Assembly (NCBI GenBank): GCA_016710785.1
Contig: JADJUE010000006.1
Location: 206,787-270,786, forward strand
Origin: Candidatus Epilinea brevis
GTDB lineage: Bacteria > Chloroflexota > Anaerolineae > Epilineales > Epilineaceae
Direction of reading: 5' to 3'
Length of the DNA: 64,000 nucleotides
Part shown: piece by piece, positions 17,432-26,193 of the stretch
Layout of the letters: each line of letters starts with the position of its first letter
How positions within the stretch are numbered: position 1 is the first letter of the stretch
Translations under genes and position numbers: made by a program
Notes under the pieces: generated by a model
The model's database searches: none
What the model saw: the letters and a program-made list of their open reading frames with translations, nothing else
What the model was told of the DNA's origin: nothing

Positions 17432-19824
17432 CGCGGCTCTGCCTGTCGGTTGGCCGGAGGCGTTCGCCGGCCCTGGCCCTCTTGGCGGTCCTCCTGGTCC
17501 TCCTGGTCACCCTGGCCACCCTGGCGGCCGCCTGCACCCCGCCGCCGCCGGCCCCCTTGGCCCGGCTGACCCTGCGCGCGGGCGGCATCTACCGGCTCGA
17601 CCGCGCGGATCTGAAGGCGGCCGGCCTGGGCTGGGACGCGGTGGACCCACGGTCCTTGCGGCTCTACGCCGACGGCGCGGCGCGTCCGCTCTGGCCCGAT
17701 CCGGCGACGGGCGGCTGGCCCCTGCTCTTCGCGGCCGAGGGTCCGTCGTCGCCGGATTCCGAGGCGGGGGCCGCGGCGGCCGGAGCGGAGGATGGACGGC
17801 AGGTCTTCCTGCTGGCTCCCGGCGCCGCCCCGGCCTGGCTGGCGCCGCGCCCGCCGGTGGCGCCCTGGCCAGGCCGGCCGACGCCGGCGAGCGCGCCGCC
17901 CTGGCCCCCGCCGCCGGCCGCGCCGGAGGGCGCGGTGTGGGACGAGCTGACCCTGAGCGAGCGGAAGGTCTACGAGCCGCTCCGGCCTGGCGGGGAGCGC
18001 TGGCTGGGGCCGCGCCTGACGGCGCCGGGCACCACAGACCTGGCCTTCGATCTGCCGCGGCCGGCGCCGGGCGCGGCGCAGCTGGGTCTCTGGCTGCGGG
18101 CGGAGACGGAGGCGCCGGCCGACCCGGATCACCGGCTGATCGTCGCCCTCAACGGCGAGACGGTGGCCGACTGGTCCTGGGACGGCGCCGGCGAGCGCCG
18201 TCGCTGGTTGGATCTGCCGGCCGGCGGCGGCGCAGGCGGGCTGTCGCGGGCGCTGCAGGAAGGACCCAACCGCTTGACCTTGACCCTGCCGGGCCTGCCG
18301 GACGTGCTGGCTGAGACCCTGTTGCTGGATCGTGTTGTCCTGCGCTACCTACGGCCGGCCCGGCCGGAAGCGGATCGGTTGACCTGGCTGGCCACCGCGC
18401 CCCGTCTGGACCTGTCAGGCTTCTCCGCGGCGGCGGCGGTCTGGCCGCTGGCGGGCGCGGGGCTGCTGGGGCCGCCCCTGGCCACCGCGGATGCCGGAGG
18501 GACCTTGCGCCTGGACGGGCTGGAGGCGGGACTGCGCCATGCGGCGGCCGGTGCAGCGGGTGCCGAGCCTCTCGAATCATTGACGCGGGCCGGCGAGGGT
18601 CCGGACCTGCGCCGGCCCGCGGCGGGCGCCGACTGGCTGGCTGTGGCCGCGCCCGAGCTCATGGCCGAGCTGGAGCCCCTGGCTCAGCGCCGCGAGGCCC
18701 AGGGTCTCAGGACGGCGCTGCTGGCCTCCACCTGGGTCTACGAGCAGTTCGGGTCCGGCGCCGCGGACGGTGCGGCGCTGGAGGCCTTCCTGCGGCATGC
18801 CGCCGCCCATTGGCGGCCGGCGCCGCGCTACGTGCTGCTGGCGGGCGACGCCACCGAGGATCCCGCGGGCCACGCGTCCTCCCCGGAAGGGGCGATGTTG
18901 CCCACCGGCTGGCTCTTCGGCACCTTCGGCGGCTGGGTGCCCAGCGACAGCGTCCTGACCCGCGACGCCGACGGCGCTCCCCGCGGCGCGGCCATCGGGC
19001 GCATCCCCGCCCGCCGCCCGGAGGAACTGCGCGCCGTCCTGGACAAGATGGCGCGCTGGGAGGCGGCGGTGACGGGCGACGAGGCCTGGCGCCGGCGGGC
19101 CCTGGTCGTCGCCGATCCGGCCGAGCCGGTCTTCGCCGAAGATGCGGCGCGCTTCGCGCAAGATCTGGGGGCGGCGGTCTTCCTCGCCGAACCCGCCGGC
19201 GATCCGGACGGCGGAGGCGCGGTGAGCACCGGCCTGGGTACCGGCCTGGGTACCGGCCTGAACGCCGGCATGGACAGCGGCCTCAACACCGGCCCGAACA
19301 CCGGCCCGAAGCCTGTGTCTCCCGGGACGCCGGTCGCTCCCGAGTCGCCGGCAGTTGCCGCCGAGCGCGTCGGCGGCGCCCTGCGTCGGGCGCTGGACGA
19401 CGGCCTGGGGCTCACCGTCTACATCGGCCACGGCAGCCGCCGCCAATGGGGCCGCGGCCGCTTGCTGGATCGGGAGGCGGCGGAGGCCCTGACCAACCGC
19501 GAGCGCCCTGGCCTGGTGGTCAACCTCAGCTGCCTGACGGGGGCCTTCACCCATCCCACAGAGCCGGCCCTGGCCGAGACCCTGCTGCTGTCCGCTCGCG
19601 GCGGCGCGGCGGCGGTCATCGCCCCCAGCAGCCTCACCCTGGCCGCCGATCAGGCGGCGTTGGCCGCGGCGCTGGCCGCGGCCCTGGGCGATCCGGCCAC
19701 CGCGCGCCTGGGCGACGCCTTGACCACGGCGTGGCGGGCGGTGACGTCGGAAACGCCGGGGGCGCGCGAGGTGGCCCTGACCTTCCTGCTCTTCGGAGAT
19801 CCGGCGCTCAAACTGCGGCGCTGA
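17428..19824 (+). CDS. C25 (gingipain-like) lipoprotein, second copy
   Basis: A 798-residue exported protein whose N-terminus has an Arg-rich part, a leucine/valine stretch and a lipobox-like LAAAC, so it is probably a lipoprotein. The C25-type domain shows YVLLAGDATEDPAGHASSP, His668 in YIGHGSRRQW and Cys702 in VNLSCLTGAF. The His-Cys distance, 34 residues, is identical in the C25 protein encoded at 12071. A short low-complexity insert (TGLGTGLGTGLNAGMDSG) lies inside the peptidase domain near 19225-19315. The GTG at 17428 overlaps the TGA of the preceding gene, so the two are coupled. It ends with FLLFGDPALKLRR and has no PT tail. Confidence 0.8.
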   Translation: MTRLCLSVGRRRSPALALLAVLLVLLVTLATLAAACTPPPPAPLARLTLRAGGIYRLDRADLKAAGLGWDAVDPRSLRLYADGAARPLWPDPATGGWPLLFAAEGPSSPDSEAGAAAAGAEDGRQVFLLAPGAAPAWLAPRPPVAPWPGRPTPASAPPWPPPPAAPEGAVWDELTLSERKVYEPLRPGGERWLGPRLTAPGTTDLAFDLPRPAPGAAQLGLWLRAETEAPADPDHRLIVALNGETVADWSWDGAGERRRWLDLPAGGGAGGLSRALQEGPNRLTLTLPGLPDVLAETLLLDRVVLRYLRPARPEADRLTWLATAPRLDLSGFSAAAAVWPLAGAGLLGPPLATADAGGTLRLDGLEAGLRHAAAGAAGAEPLESLTRAGEGPDLRRPAAGADWLAVAAPELMAELEPLAQRREAQGLRTALLASTWVYEQFGSGAADGAALEAFLRHAAAHWRPAPRYVLLAGDATEDPAGHASSPEGAMLPTGWLFGTFGGWVPSDSVLTRDADGAPRGAAIGRIPARRPEELRAVLDKMARWEAAVTGDEAWRRRALVVADPAEPVFAEDAARFAQDLGAAVFLAEPAGDPDGGGAVSTGLGTGLGTGLNAGMDSGLNTGPNTGPKPVSPGTPVAPESPAVAAERVGGALRRALDDGLGLTVYIGHGSRRQWGRGRLLDREAAEALTNRERPGLVVNLSCLTGAFTHPTEPALAETLLLSARGGAAAVIAPSSLTLAADQAALAAALAAALGDPATARLGDALTTAWRAVTSETPGAREVALTFLLFGDPALKLRR
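19225..19315 (+). repeat. 12-nt-type degenerate tandem repeat within C25 lipoprotein gene
   Basis: Units such as ACCGGCCTGGGT recur in frame and encode TG-LG, NA-GM and NT-GP dipeptide variants. It is a low-complexity insert in an otherwise globular domain. Confidence 0.6.
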
Positions 19825-19917
19825 ATGGGCACCGGGCGTCGCTGAGCGTCGGACCTGGGCTGGGGGACCGGTGCTGGGGACCGGTGCTGGGGACCGCGGA
19901 CGGGGGGACCGGGCCGC

Positions 19918-21525
19918 CTAACGCGATCGCGGTCGCGTGCGGAAGAGCAGCGGCAGCCACAGGCGCCCGGGGGCAGCGGTGGTCTCGGGGGACGGCGCGC
20001 CGGTGGCCGTCGGCGGTGGCGGGACGGTCGCCGGAGTCGTCGCCGTGGGGGAGGGGCTGAGGGTCGCGCCCCCTTCGGCTGTGGCCGACGGGGGCGGCGT
20101 CAGGGTGGCCGTGGGTGTGGCGCTGGCCGCCGTGCGGGTCGCGCCGACCGTGGCGCTGGCAGTCGCGGTGGGCGGGACGGATGCGGTGGCCGTCGGCGAC
20201 GGCGCCGCGCGGTACGCCACGATGCTGCCCTCGTCGCCCACTGCCACCGCCCAGTCGAGGGTCGGGGCGAAGAGGCCATAGAGCGACGCGCCCGGATCAT
20301 CGGCCACCGCCAGGGTCTTCCAGCGCTTCTGCTGGAAGAAATGGGCGATGAAGCTGCGCCGCCCGTCGCGCTCGCCCACCAGCCAGCCTTGGCTGCGGCT
20401 GAGCAGGTCGATGGCGTAGACCTCCTGGGTGAGCTTGTTGCCTTGCTGGTCCTGCACCGGACTGGCCTGGTTGTCGAACCAGCATTGCGTGCCCGGGTCG
20501 TCGTCGTGGCAGGCGCCGATGTAGCGGTTGAGGCGCCCGTTGACCCCGCCGTCCCAGCCGTAGGTGGCATCGACCAGGTCGACGGCGAAGAGGTCGTCGG
20601 CGCCGGACTTGCCCAGGACAGACCAGGCGGGGCTGGCGATGGGTTCGAAGAAATGGGATTCGATGCCGAATTCGCCCATGGCCCACACGTCGCCGCGGTT
20701 GACGATGCGCACGTCGTGCAGGTCTCGTGAGGCCTGCGGCACGCGCACCCACTTCCAGGCGCTCCCGTCGTACTTCAGGTACAGGGCGCCGCCGTTGCCG
20801 CATTGCCTGTCGCCCACCACCCAGCCGAAGGTACCCTGCGCGTCCGTCGCCATGTCGATGGCATTGAGGCGGGCCATGCAGCCGGAGATGCCCATGCGCG
20901 ACCGTTCCTGGGCTTGCCAGCGCTGACCGTCATAGCGCAGGACGGCGCCGCAGACGCCGTCCTCGCTGATGCAGCTGGAGTCGCCCTCCACCCAGCCCAC
21001 GGCCCAGACCTCGGTCGGCGACAACACCTGGACGTCATGCAGGTGATAGGTGCGTGGCGACGTGCGCGCTGGGGCCAGATCGTCCACCTTCTGCCAGCTG
21101 CCGCCGCTGTAGCGGGCCAGCATGCCGTTCTCACCCACCGCCCACAGCAGCCAGTCGCCTTGGCCGTCGGGCACCCCGTGCACCCCACAGAGCGCCGGCG
21201 TGGTGCCCTTCTGGCCCACCGTGGTGCCGGCCTCGCCGCAGACCGGCGCGTTGTGGCCTGGGCCGCCTGTCCATAACGGGTTCTTGCCGGGAGCGTGAAT
21301 GGCGGTCCAGGCGCCATCGGGCACCCAGGCCGTGGCCGTGGGCAGCGGTTGCTGCTGCGGCCGCTCCTGGGACTGCATGGCGGCGGGCCGCGCGCCTGCC
21401 CCCGCCGTTCCGGCCGCCGCCGTCGCCCCCGTCGCCCCCGCCGCCCCAAGGGTGGCTATCAGGAAGACGAGGAGCCCGGAGATGCCGAGCTGCTGTCGGC
21501 GCTTGCGGAAGGATGGGCGGGGCAT
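19918..21525 (-). CDS. secreted beta-propeller protein with PT-rich stalk and LPLL C-terminus
   Basis: The 535-residue protein starts at ATG 21525 with AAGGA just upstream. A basic N-terminus (RPSFRKRRQQLG) and hydrophobic stretch (ISGLLVFLIATLGAAGATGA) form a signal peptide. The body has repeated blade-like blocks: DWLLWAVGENGMLARYSGGS, TEVWAVGWVEGDSS, GTFGWVVGDRQCGNGGALYL, RGDVWAMGEFGIE, SQGWLVGERDGRRSFIAHFF and DWAVAVGDEGSIVAYR. These resemble Ycf48/kelch-like propellers. A PTATASVPPTATASA-type stalk leads to GRLWLPLLFRTRPRSR. This terminal LPLL-plus-basic pattern recurs in this genome and may be an anchoring signal. The function is unknown. It is convergent with the C25 lipoprotein gene and divergent from the next gene. 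Confidence 0.75.
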   Translation of the reverse strand: MPRPSFRKRRQQLGISGLLVFLIATLGAAGATGATAAAGTAGAGARPAAMQSQERPQQQPLPTATAWVPDGAWTAIHAPGKNPLWTGGPGHNAPVCGEAGTTVGQKGTTPALCGVHGVPDGQGDWLLWAVGENGMLARYSGGSWQKVDDLAPARTSPRTYHLHDVQVLSPTEVWAVGWVEGDSSCISEDGVCGAVLRYDGQRWQAQERSRMGISGCMARLNAIDMATDAQGTFGWVVGDRQCGNGGALYLKYDGSAWKWVRVPQASRDLHDVRIVNRGDVWAMGEFGIESHFFEPIASPAWSVLGKSGADDLFAVDLVDATYGWDGGVNGRLNRYIGACHDDDPGTQCWFDNQASPVQDQQGNKLTQEVYAIDLLSRSQGWLVGERDGRRSFIAHFFQQKRWKTLAVADDPGASLYGLFAPTLDWAVAVGDEGSIVAYRAAPSPTATASVPPTATASATVGATRTAASATPTATLTPPPSATAEGGATLSPSPTATTPATVPPPPTATGAPSPETTAAPGRLWLPLLFRTRPRSR

Positions 21526-21999
21526 GGCGTCCTTGGGTTTCGTTGACGGGCGGGACGGGCGGGACGGCGCGGAACGGAACGACCGCGGGCGCCCGCAGGT
21601 GGCATGACGATAACGGGATGGTGGCGGGAACATTACGCCGGATGACGGGACCTGGGGCCGGTAGAGACCACCGAATTTACCCAATCCCCCGCAGACCCGT
21701 GACTTTGGCGGGCAAAATGCGTTATACTGGTTAATGTAATTGTAACTGCCTTGCCGCGATCCGGCCGCGACCGTACAATGTGCACGCGTTTGACACGCTA
21801 AACGCGCCATTGTGCACGCTATCGGAAGCCGCTGACGGCTGAGGCGCGGTCTGCGACACCCCAGCGCGTGCCGGGTCGGCCTGCTCCGAGCGGGCGATGG
21901 ACCCGTTACGACCCCCTGATCCTCACGCGACCCGGACCGACGCCGGTCCCATTGCCCCCAGGCGGGGGGGTCGCCTGCACAGATACCCTGGCAAGCCCG
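21526..21999. promoter_or_regulatory. divergent regulatory region with TATACT box and inverted repeat
   Basis: This 474-bp AT-richer region has no supported gene. It contains TATACT at 21723-21728 (plus-strand -10 candidate) and an inverted repeat CGCGTTT (21785-21791) / AAACGCG (21800-21806) with an 8-nt spacer. GTGCAC palindromes flank the repeat at 21780-21785 and 21812-21817. A consensus TTGACA lies at 21790-21795 inside the repeat, but no -10 is found at the right distance. The dyad looks like a regulator site controlling one or both flanking surface-protein genes. Confidence 0.5.
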
Positions 22000-24675
22000 A
22001 TGAGCGCACAGCCCCCCCCAGAGTCGGACGACCGTTCCGTTCAGACACGCTGGCTACAGGCCTGGCAGGCCGGCCTCGATCGCACGGCGGTGGAGCGGCG
22101 GTCCCTGGCCTGGGCGCTGCTGCTGACCAGCCTCTGCCTGGGCATCCTCGCCGGACGGGGCGCCCCGCCGCGACAGGTCGCGGCGCAGCTGGACCAGGCG
22201 ACGGAGACGGTCGCGCCGACCGAGCTGCCGACCATCGTGCGCACGGCCTCGGTCACCGTGCCGCCGCCGCCGACGGTGACCGCGCCGGCCAGCCCGACGC
22301 CCTTGCCGGCCAGCCCCACGGCCATCCCCATCAGCGCCACGCCCCTGCCCAGCAGCACCGCCACGACGGCGCCGACGGCCACCCTCACCCCGCCGCCCAC
22401 CATGACGGCCGATCCGCGAACGCCCTCGGCCACCCGCGATCCCAACCGCACGGACACCCCGTCGCCGGCCACCGACACCCCGGTGCCGACGGCCACCCGC
22501 ACCCTCCGCCCCACCCCGCCGCCCAGCCGCACGCCCACGGCGGCGCCCACCCCGATCTCCCGGGAGATCCTGTGGATGGTCCGCGTCTGGGCCTTTGTGG
22601 ACACCGTGGGCAAGGGGCCTTACAAATGCACCGGCTGCGACGGCTTGTGGTCCGACGGCGACGTCTTCGAGGCCATCCACTGTCCGCTGGAGCCGCTCTA
22701 CGTGGTCATCAGCAACGCCGACGACCCCACCCAGGTCTACGTCCAGCTGACCCTCCGGCGTGATGTGCCGCGGCTGGACATCTCGCACAACTTCCTCCTG
22801 TCCGCGCCGCCGCCCTACGAGCTGCGCCTGGTGACCACCAATCCGCGTTGCTACACGGTCTGCCCCAACGTGGCGGTGGTCCGGCGCGTCGAGCAGCGCG
22901 ACTTCGACCTGGTGCGCAACTCCCGGCCCGGCGCGGGCCGCTACTTCGAGCATAAGTGGGGCTTCTGGCGCTGCGAGAAGATCGGCACGCCTACGCCGGC
23001 GCCGGTCAACTGCGCCATCCACCCCGATGTGGTCTCGCGCACCTGCAACGGCAACAGCTATGCCGGCTACAACGGCAACTTCGAGACGCCCGGCCGCCGG
23101 CCCGAGACGCCCGCGGACTGGATGCCGGCAACCTACGGCGGCCGGGTGACGGCGCCGGCCTCGCCGGCCATCAACAACGGCTCCTTGCAGTTGCGCACGA
23201 CCGGCGCCGGCGTCCCCGGCAGCATCAGCCACGGTCTGATCAGCCTGCCCGGCGGACCCAGGCAGGCCACCCTGAAGCTGAAGCTGTTCCGCCGCGACGC
23301 CACCGCCGGGGCCTTCAGCCTGCGGGCGTCGATGGACGGCGGTGCCGAACAGGTGCTGGTCACCGAGGCCAGCCAAGGGCCGGTCGGGCAGTGGAACAGT
23401 CACACGGCGGTCATGAACGCGGCCCTCGCCGGACCGCATACCTTCACCCTGCGCTGGGATGTGGCGCCGGGGGTGGAGCTCTTCGTGGACGATGTGGACC
23501 TGGACTTCTGTTGCGACAGCCCGGTGCAGGTCACCCCCACCTTCACCCCGCCACCGACGGACACCCCGACGCCGACGCCGTCCAACACGCCGACGCCGTC
23601 GCTCACGCCGACGAATACCCCGACGCCCAGCGATACCCCGACGCTGACGCCGTCCAGAACGCCGACGCCATCCCCTACGCCGACGAACACCTGGACGCCG
23701 TCGCCGACCCCGACACCGAGCATCACGCCGACGCCGAGCATCACGCCGACGCCGACGAACACCCCGACGCCGAGCATCACCCCGACGCCGAGCAACACGC
23801 CGACGCCGTCGCGGACGCCGACGCCCAGCACCACGCCGACGCCGTCGGACACGCCGACGCCGTCGCGGACGCCGACGCCCAGCATCACCCCGACGCCGTC
23901 GGACACGCCGACGCCGTCGCGGACGCCGACGCCCAGCCACACGCCGACGCCGTCGGATACACCGACCCCGTCGCGGACGCCGACGCCCAGCCACACGCCG
24001 ACGCCGTCGGATACGCCGTCCCCGTCGCCCACGCCGACGCCCAGCAACACGCCGACGCCGTCGGATACACCGACCCCGTCGCCCACGCTGACCCCCACGC
24101 CCACCTTCACGCCGTCGCCCAGCCCCACTGCGACCGCGTCACCGACCCCTACGCCGACCTTCACGCCATCGCCCAGTCCCACCGCGACGGCGATCCCGGC
24201 GACGGTACCGCCGCGCACCCCCGGCCCCGGCGATCGGCGCACACCGCAGGCGCCGGACCAGCCCGGTGAACCCTGCGCGCCCACCCTGGTCATCCACAAG
24301 TTCAACGACCTGGACCGCGATGGGCGGCTGGATGCCGGCGAGCCCATGCTGACGGGCATCCAGTTCGACATCCTGGAGCTGGTGGCGGATGAAGACCCCT
24401 GGGTGCACCAGCGCACGACCGACACGGACGGCCTCATCAGCATCGGCTTCCGCGGCGCGGCGCGCCTGCGGGTGCGGGAGCTGCTGCGCCGGTCCGGCGG
24501 TCAATGGGGCATCACCACCGAAGCGCGGCAGGAGGGCGACCAGTGGTACATCGCCCGCCTGGGGCAGACGGTGCTGGGCGGCAGCTGCGCCGACACCCAT
24601 CTGTGGGTGGGCAATGCGCGCACCTTCTTGCCGGAGACGGGCGGAGGCGGGGCGAGCTATACTCTCGCCCCATGA
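22000..24675 (+). CDS. large surface protein with TPTPS repeats, SdrD-like domain and C-terminal LPETG
   Basis: The 891-residue protein starts most plausibly at ATG 22000, placing a hydrophobic segment (LAWALLLTSLCLGILAG) after a short charged N-terminus. A PT-rich stretch precedes a cysteine-containing domain (ILWMVRVWAFVDTVGKGPYK), and a jelly-roll-like domain follows (TLKLKLFRRDATAGAFSLRA). About 230 residues of TPTPS repeats come next (23520-24215). The last domain has FNDLDRDGRLDAGEP, a calcium-binding SdrD/Cna-B-like motif. It ends FLPETGGGGASYTLAP, a sortase-type LPETG with no membrane segment or basic tail. Its stop overlaps the selA start (ATGA). Confidence 0.75.
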   Translation: MSAQPPPESDDRSVQTRWLQAWQAGLDRTAVERRSLAWALLLTSLCLGILAGRGAPPRQVAAQLDQATETVAPTELPTIVRTASVTVPPPPTVTAPASPTPLPASPTAIPISATPLPSSTATTAPTATLTPPPTMTADPRTPSATRDPNRTDTPSPATDTPVPTATRTLRPTPPPSRTPTAAPTPISREILWMVRVWAFVDTVGKGPYKCTGCDGLWSDGDVFEAIHCPLEPLYVVISNADDPTQVYVQLTLRRDVPRLDISHNFLLSAPPPYELRLVTTNPRCYTVCPNVAVVRRVEQRDFDLVRNSRPGAGRYFEHKWGFWRCEKIGTPTPAPVNCAIHPDVVSRTCNGNSYAGYNGNFETPGRRPETPADWMPATYGGRVTAPASPAINNGSLQLRTTGAGVPGSISHGLISLPGGPRQATLKLKLFRRDATAGAFSLRASMDGGAEQVLVTEASQGPVGQWNSHTAVMNAALAGPHTFTLRWDVAPGVELFVDDVDLDFCCDSPVQVTPTFTPPPTDTPTPTPSNTPTPSLTPTNTPTPSDTPTLTPSRTPTPSPTPTNTWTPSPTPTPSITPTPSITPTPTNTPTPSITPTPSNTPTPSRTPTPSTTPTPSDTPTPSRTPTPSITPTPSDTPTPSRTPTPSHTPTPSDTPTPSRTPTPSHTPTPSDTPSPSPTPTPSNTPTPSDTPTPSPTLTPTPTFTPSPSPTATASPTPTPTFTPSPSPTATAIPATVPPRTPGPGDRRTPQAPDQPGEPCAPTLVIHKFNDLDRDGRLDAGEPMLTGIQFDILELVADEDPWVHQRTTDTDGLISIGFRGAARLRVRELLRRSGGQWGITTEARQEGDQWYIARLGQTVLGGSCADTHLWVGNARTFLPETGGGGASYTLAP
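23520..24215 (+). repeat. TPTPS-encoding tandem repeat array
   Basis: About 700 bp of degenerate repeats such as ACGCCGACGCCGTCGGACAC encode Thr-Pro-Thr-Pro-Ser units. Two 15-nt variants alternate for much of the array. It forms an extended linker between globular domains and creates long false open frames on the opposite strand. Confidence 0.9.
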
Positions 24676-26072
24676 ATCCAGCGTCCGGTTTTCGCGGTCT
24701 GCCCGCCGTCCACGCCCTGGCCGATGACGCCCGTCTGGCAACGGCGCGCGAGCGGCAAGGGCGGGCCTTGGTGGTGGATGCGTCCCGGCTGGTGCTGGAG
24801 GAGGCGCGCGTGGCCCTGCGCGCCGGTCGCGAGAGCGACCCGGATGCCGCGGACGCCGGGGACCAGACCGACGTCGCGCTGCTCTGCGCCGCGGTGCTCC
24901 GCCGCCTGTCCGACTGGCTGGAGCCGCGGCCGCGGGTGGTGATCAACGCCACGGGCGTCATCCTGCATACCAACCTGGGCCGCGCCCCGGTCAGCGCCGT
25001 GGCCGCCGAAGCCATGCGCGCCGCGGCCGCCGGCTATTCGGATCTGGAGTACGACCTGCCCTCGGGCCGCCGCGGCTCGCGGCATGACCTGGTGACGCCG
25101 CTGCTCTGCCAGCTTTCGGGCGCGCCGGCGGCGCTGGTGGTCAACAACAACGCCGGCGCCACCCTGCTGGTGCTTTCGGCCCTGGCCCAGGGCCGCGGCG
25201 TGGTGGTCAGCCGCGGGCAGCTGGTGGAGATCGGCGGCGGCTACCGCATCCCGGATGTCATGGCCGCCGGCGGCGCCCGCCTGGTGGAGGTGGGCACCAC
25301 CAACCGCACGCGTATCAGCGACTACCGCGCGGCCATCGACGCAGAGACGGGGCTCATCCTGCGGGTGCATACGAGCAACTACCGCATCGTGGGCTTCACC
25401 GAGACGCCGTCGCTGGAGGCCCTGGTCTCGCTGGGCCGCGAGCAGGGCTTGCCGGTGGTGGACGATCTGGGCTCGGGCAGCTTCCTGGACTCGTCGGCCT
25501 ACGGCCTGGCCCCCGAGCCGATGGTCCAGGCCTCGGTCACCGCGGGCGCCGAGCTGGTCACCTTCAGCGGCGACAAGCTGCTGGGCGGCCCGCAGGCGGG
25601 CATCATCGTGGGGCAGCCGGAAGCCGTGGCCCGCCTGCGCCGCCACCCCCTCACCCGCGCCCTGCGCCCGGGCAAGGACGTGCTGGCCGGCCTGCACGCC
25701 ACCCTGGTGCATTACGCCCGCGGCGAGGCCACGCGCGAGGTGCCGGTGTGGCGCATGATCAGCGCCACCCAGCTGGACCTGGCCGCGCGCGCCGAAGCCT
25801 GGCGGGTCCGCCTGGCAGACCGCGGCGTCGCGGCGGAGCTGCGCCCCGGCCAGTCGGCGGTGGGCGGCGGCTCGCTGCCGGGGGAGACCCTGCCCAGCAC
25901 GCTGCTGGCCATCCTCGACGCCCACCCGGACCGCCTGGCCGCCCGCCTGCGCGGCGGCCAGATGCCGGTGGTGGCCCTGGTGGAATCCGGCGCGGTGCTG
26001 CTGGACCCGCGCACGGTGCTGCCGGAGCAGGACGAGCTGCTCCTGGCGGCCTTGGTGGTGGCGGCGGGCTAG
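24672..26072 (+). CDS. selA: L-seryl-tRNA(Sec) selenium transferase
   Basis: The 466-residue PLP enzyme converts seryl-tRNA(Sec) to selenocysteinyl-tRNA(Sec). Diagnostic blocks are present: INATGVILHTNLGRAP (91-106), SDLEYDLPSGRRGSRHD, ALVVNNNAGATLL, VEVGTTNRTRISDY, and the PLP lysine Lys302 in VTFSGDKLLGGPQAG. GQSAVGGGSLPGETLPS follows near the C-terminus. It is full length, without frameshift. Its ATG overlaps the stop of the LPETG protein gene. TATACT at 24658-24663 lies only 8 nt before the ATG and could give a leaderless transcript. No selB, selD or tRNA(Sec) gene is seen in this window; they are expected elsewhere if selenocysteine is used. Confidence 0.95.
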   Translation: MNPASGFRGLPAVHALADDARLATARERQGRALVVDASRLVLEEARVALRAGRESDPDAADAGDQTDVALLCAAVLRRLSDWLEPRPRVVINATGVILHTNLGRAPVSAVAAEAMRAAAAGYSDLEYDLPSGRRGSRHDLVTPLLCQLSGAPAALVVNNNAGATLLVLSALAQGRGVVVSRGQLVEIGGGYRIPDVMAAGGARLVEVGTTNRTRISDYRAAIDAETGLILRVHTSNYRIVGFTETPSLEALVSLGREQGLPVVDDLGSGSFLDSSAYGLAPEPMVQASVTAGAELVTFSGDKLLGGPQAGIIVGQPEAVARLRRHPLTRALRPGKDVLAGLHATLVHYARGEATREVPVWRMISATQLDLAARAEAWRVRLADRGVAAELRPGQSAVGGGSLPGETLPSTLLAILDAHPDRLAARLRGGQMPVVALVESGAVLLDPRTVLPEQDELLLAALVVAAG

Positions 26073-26097
26073 GGGCTCGCGGAGGCTGAAGACCTGA

Positions 26098-26124
26098 CCG
26101 ATCGAAAGTCAGACTTTCGATCGG
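26098..26124. terminator. 27-bp perfect palindrome between convergent genes (bidirectional terminator candidate)
   Basis: CCGATCGAAAGTC (26098-26110) and GACTTTCGATCGG (26112-26124) are exact reverse complements around a single central A. The site lies 25 bp after the selA stop and 69 bp after the stop of the converging HelD-like gene. Such a position favours a two-way transcription terminator, though neither side has a clear T tract. Confidence 0.6.
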
Positions 26125-26193
26125 TATTGGATTGCCATATGGACATCGAGCGCATGCTGGTGACGGATCGAGGGTGATCGTCGTCGCTCAGGC

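Noticed and set aside
12071..19824. Type IX secretion link for the C25 proteins
   Set aside because: No C-terminal T9SS domain and no por genes are seen; the tails are PT-rich or absent.
22041..24443. Minus-strand frames rich in GVGVGDGV repeats
   Set aside because: They are the complement of the TPTPS repeat array on the plus strand.
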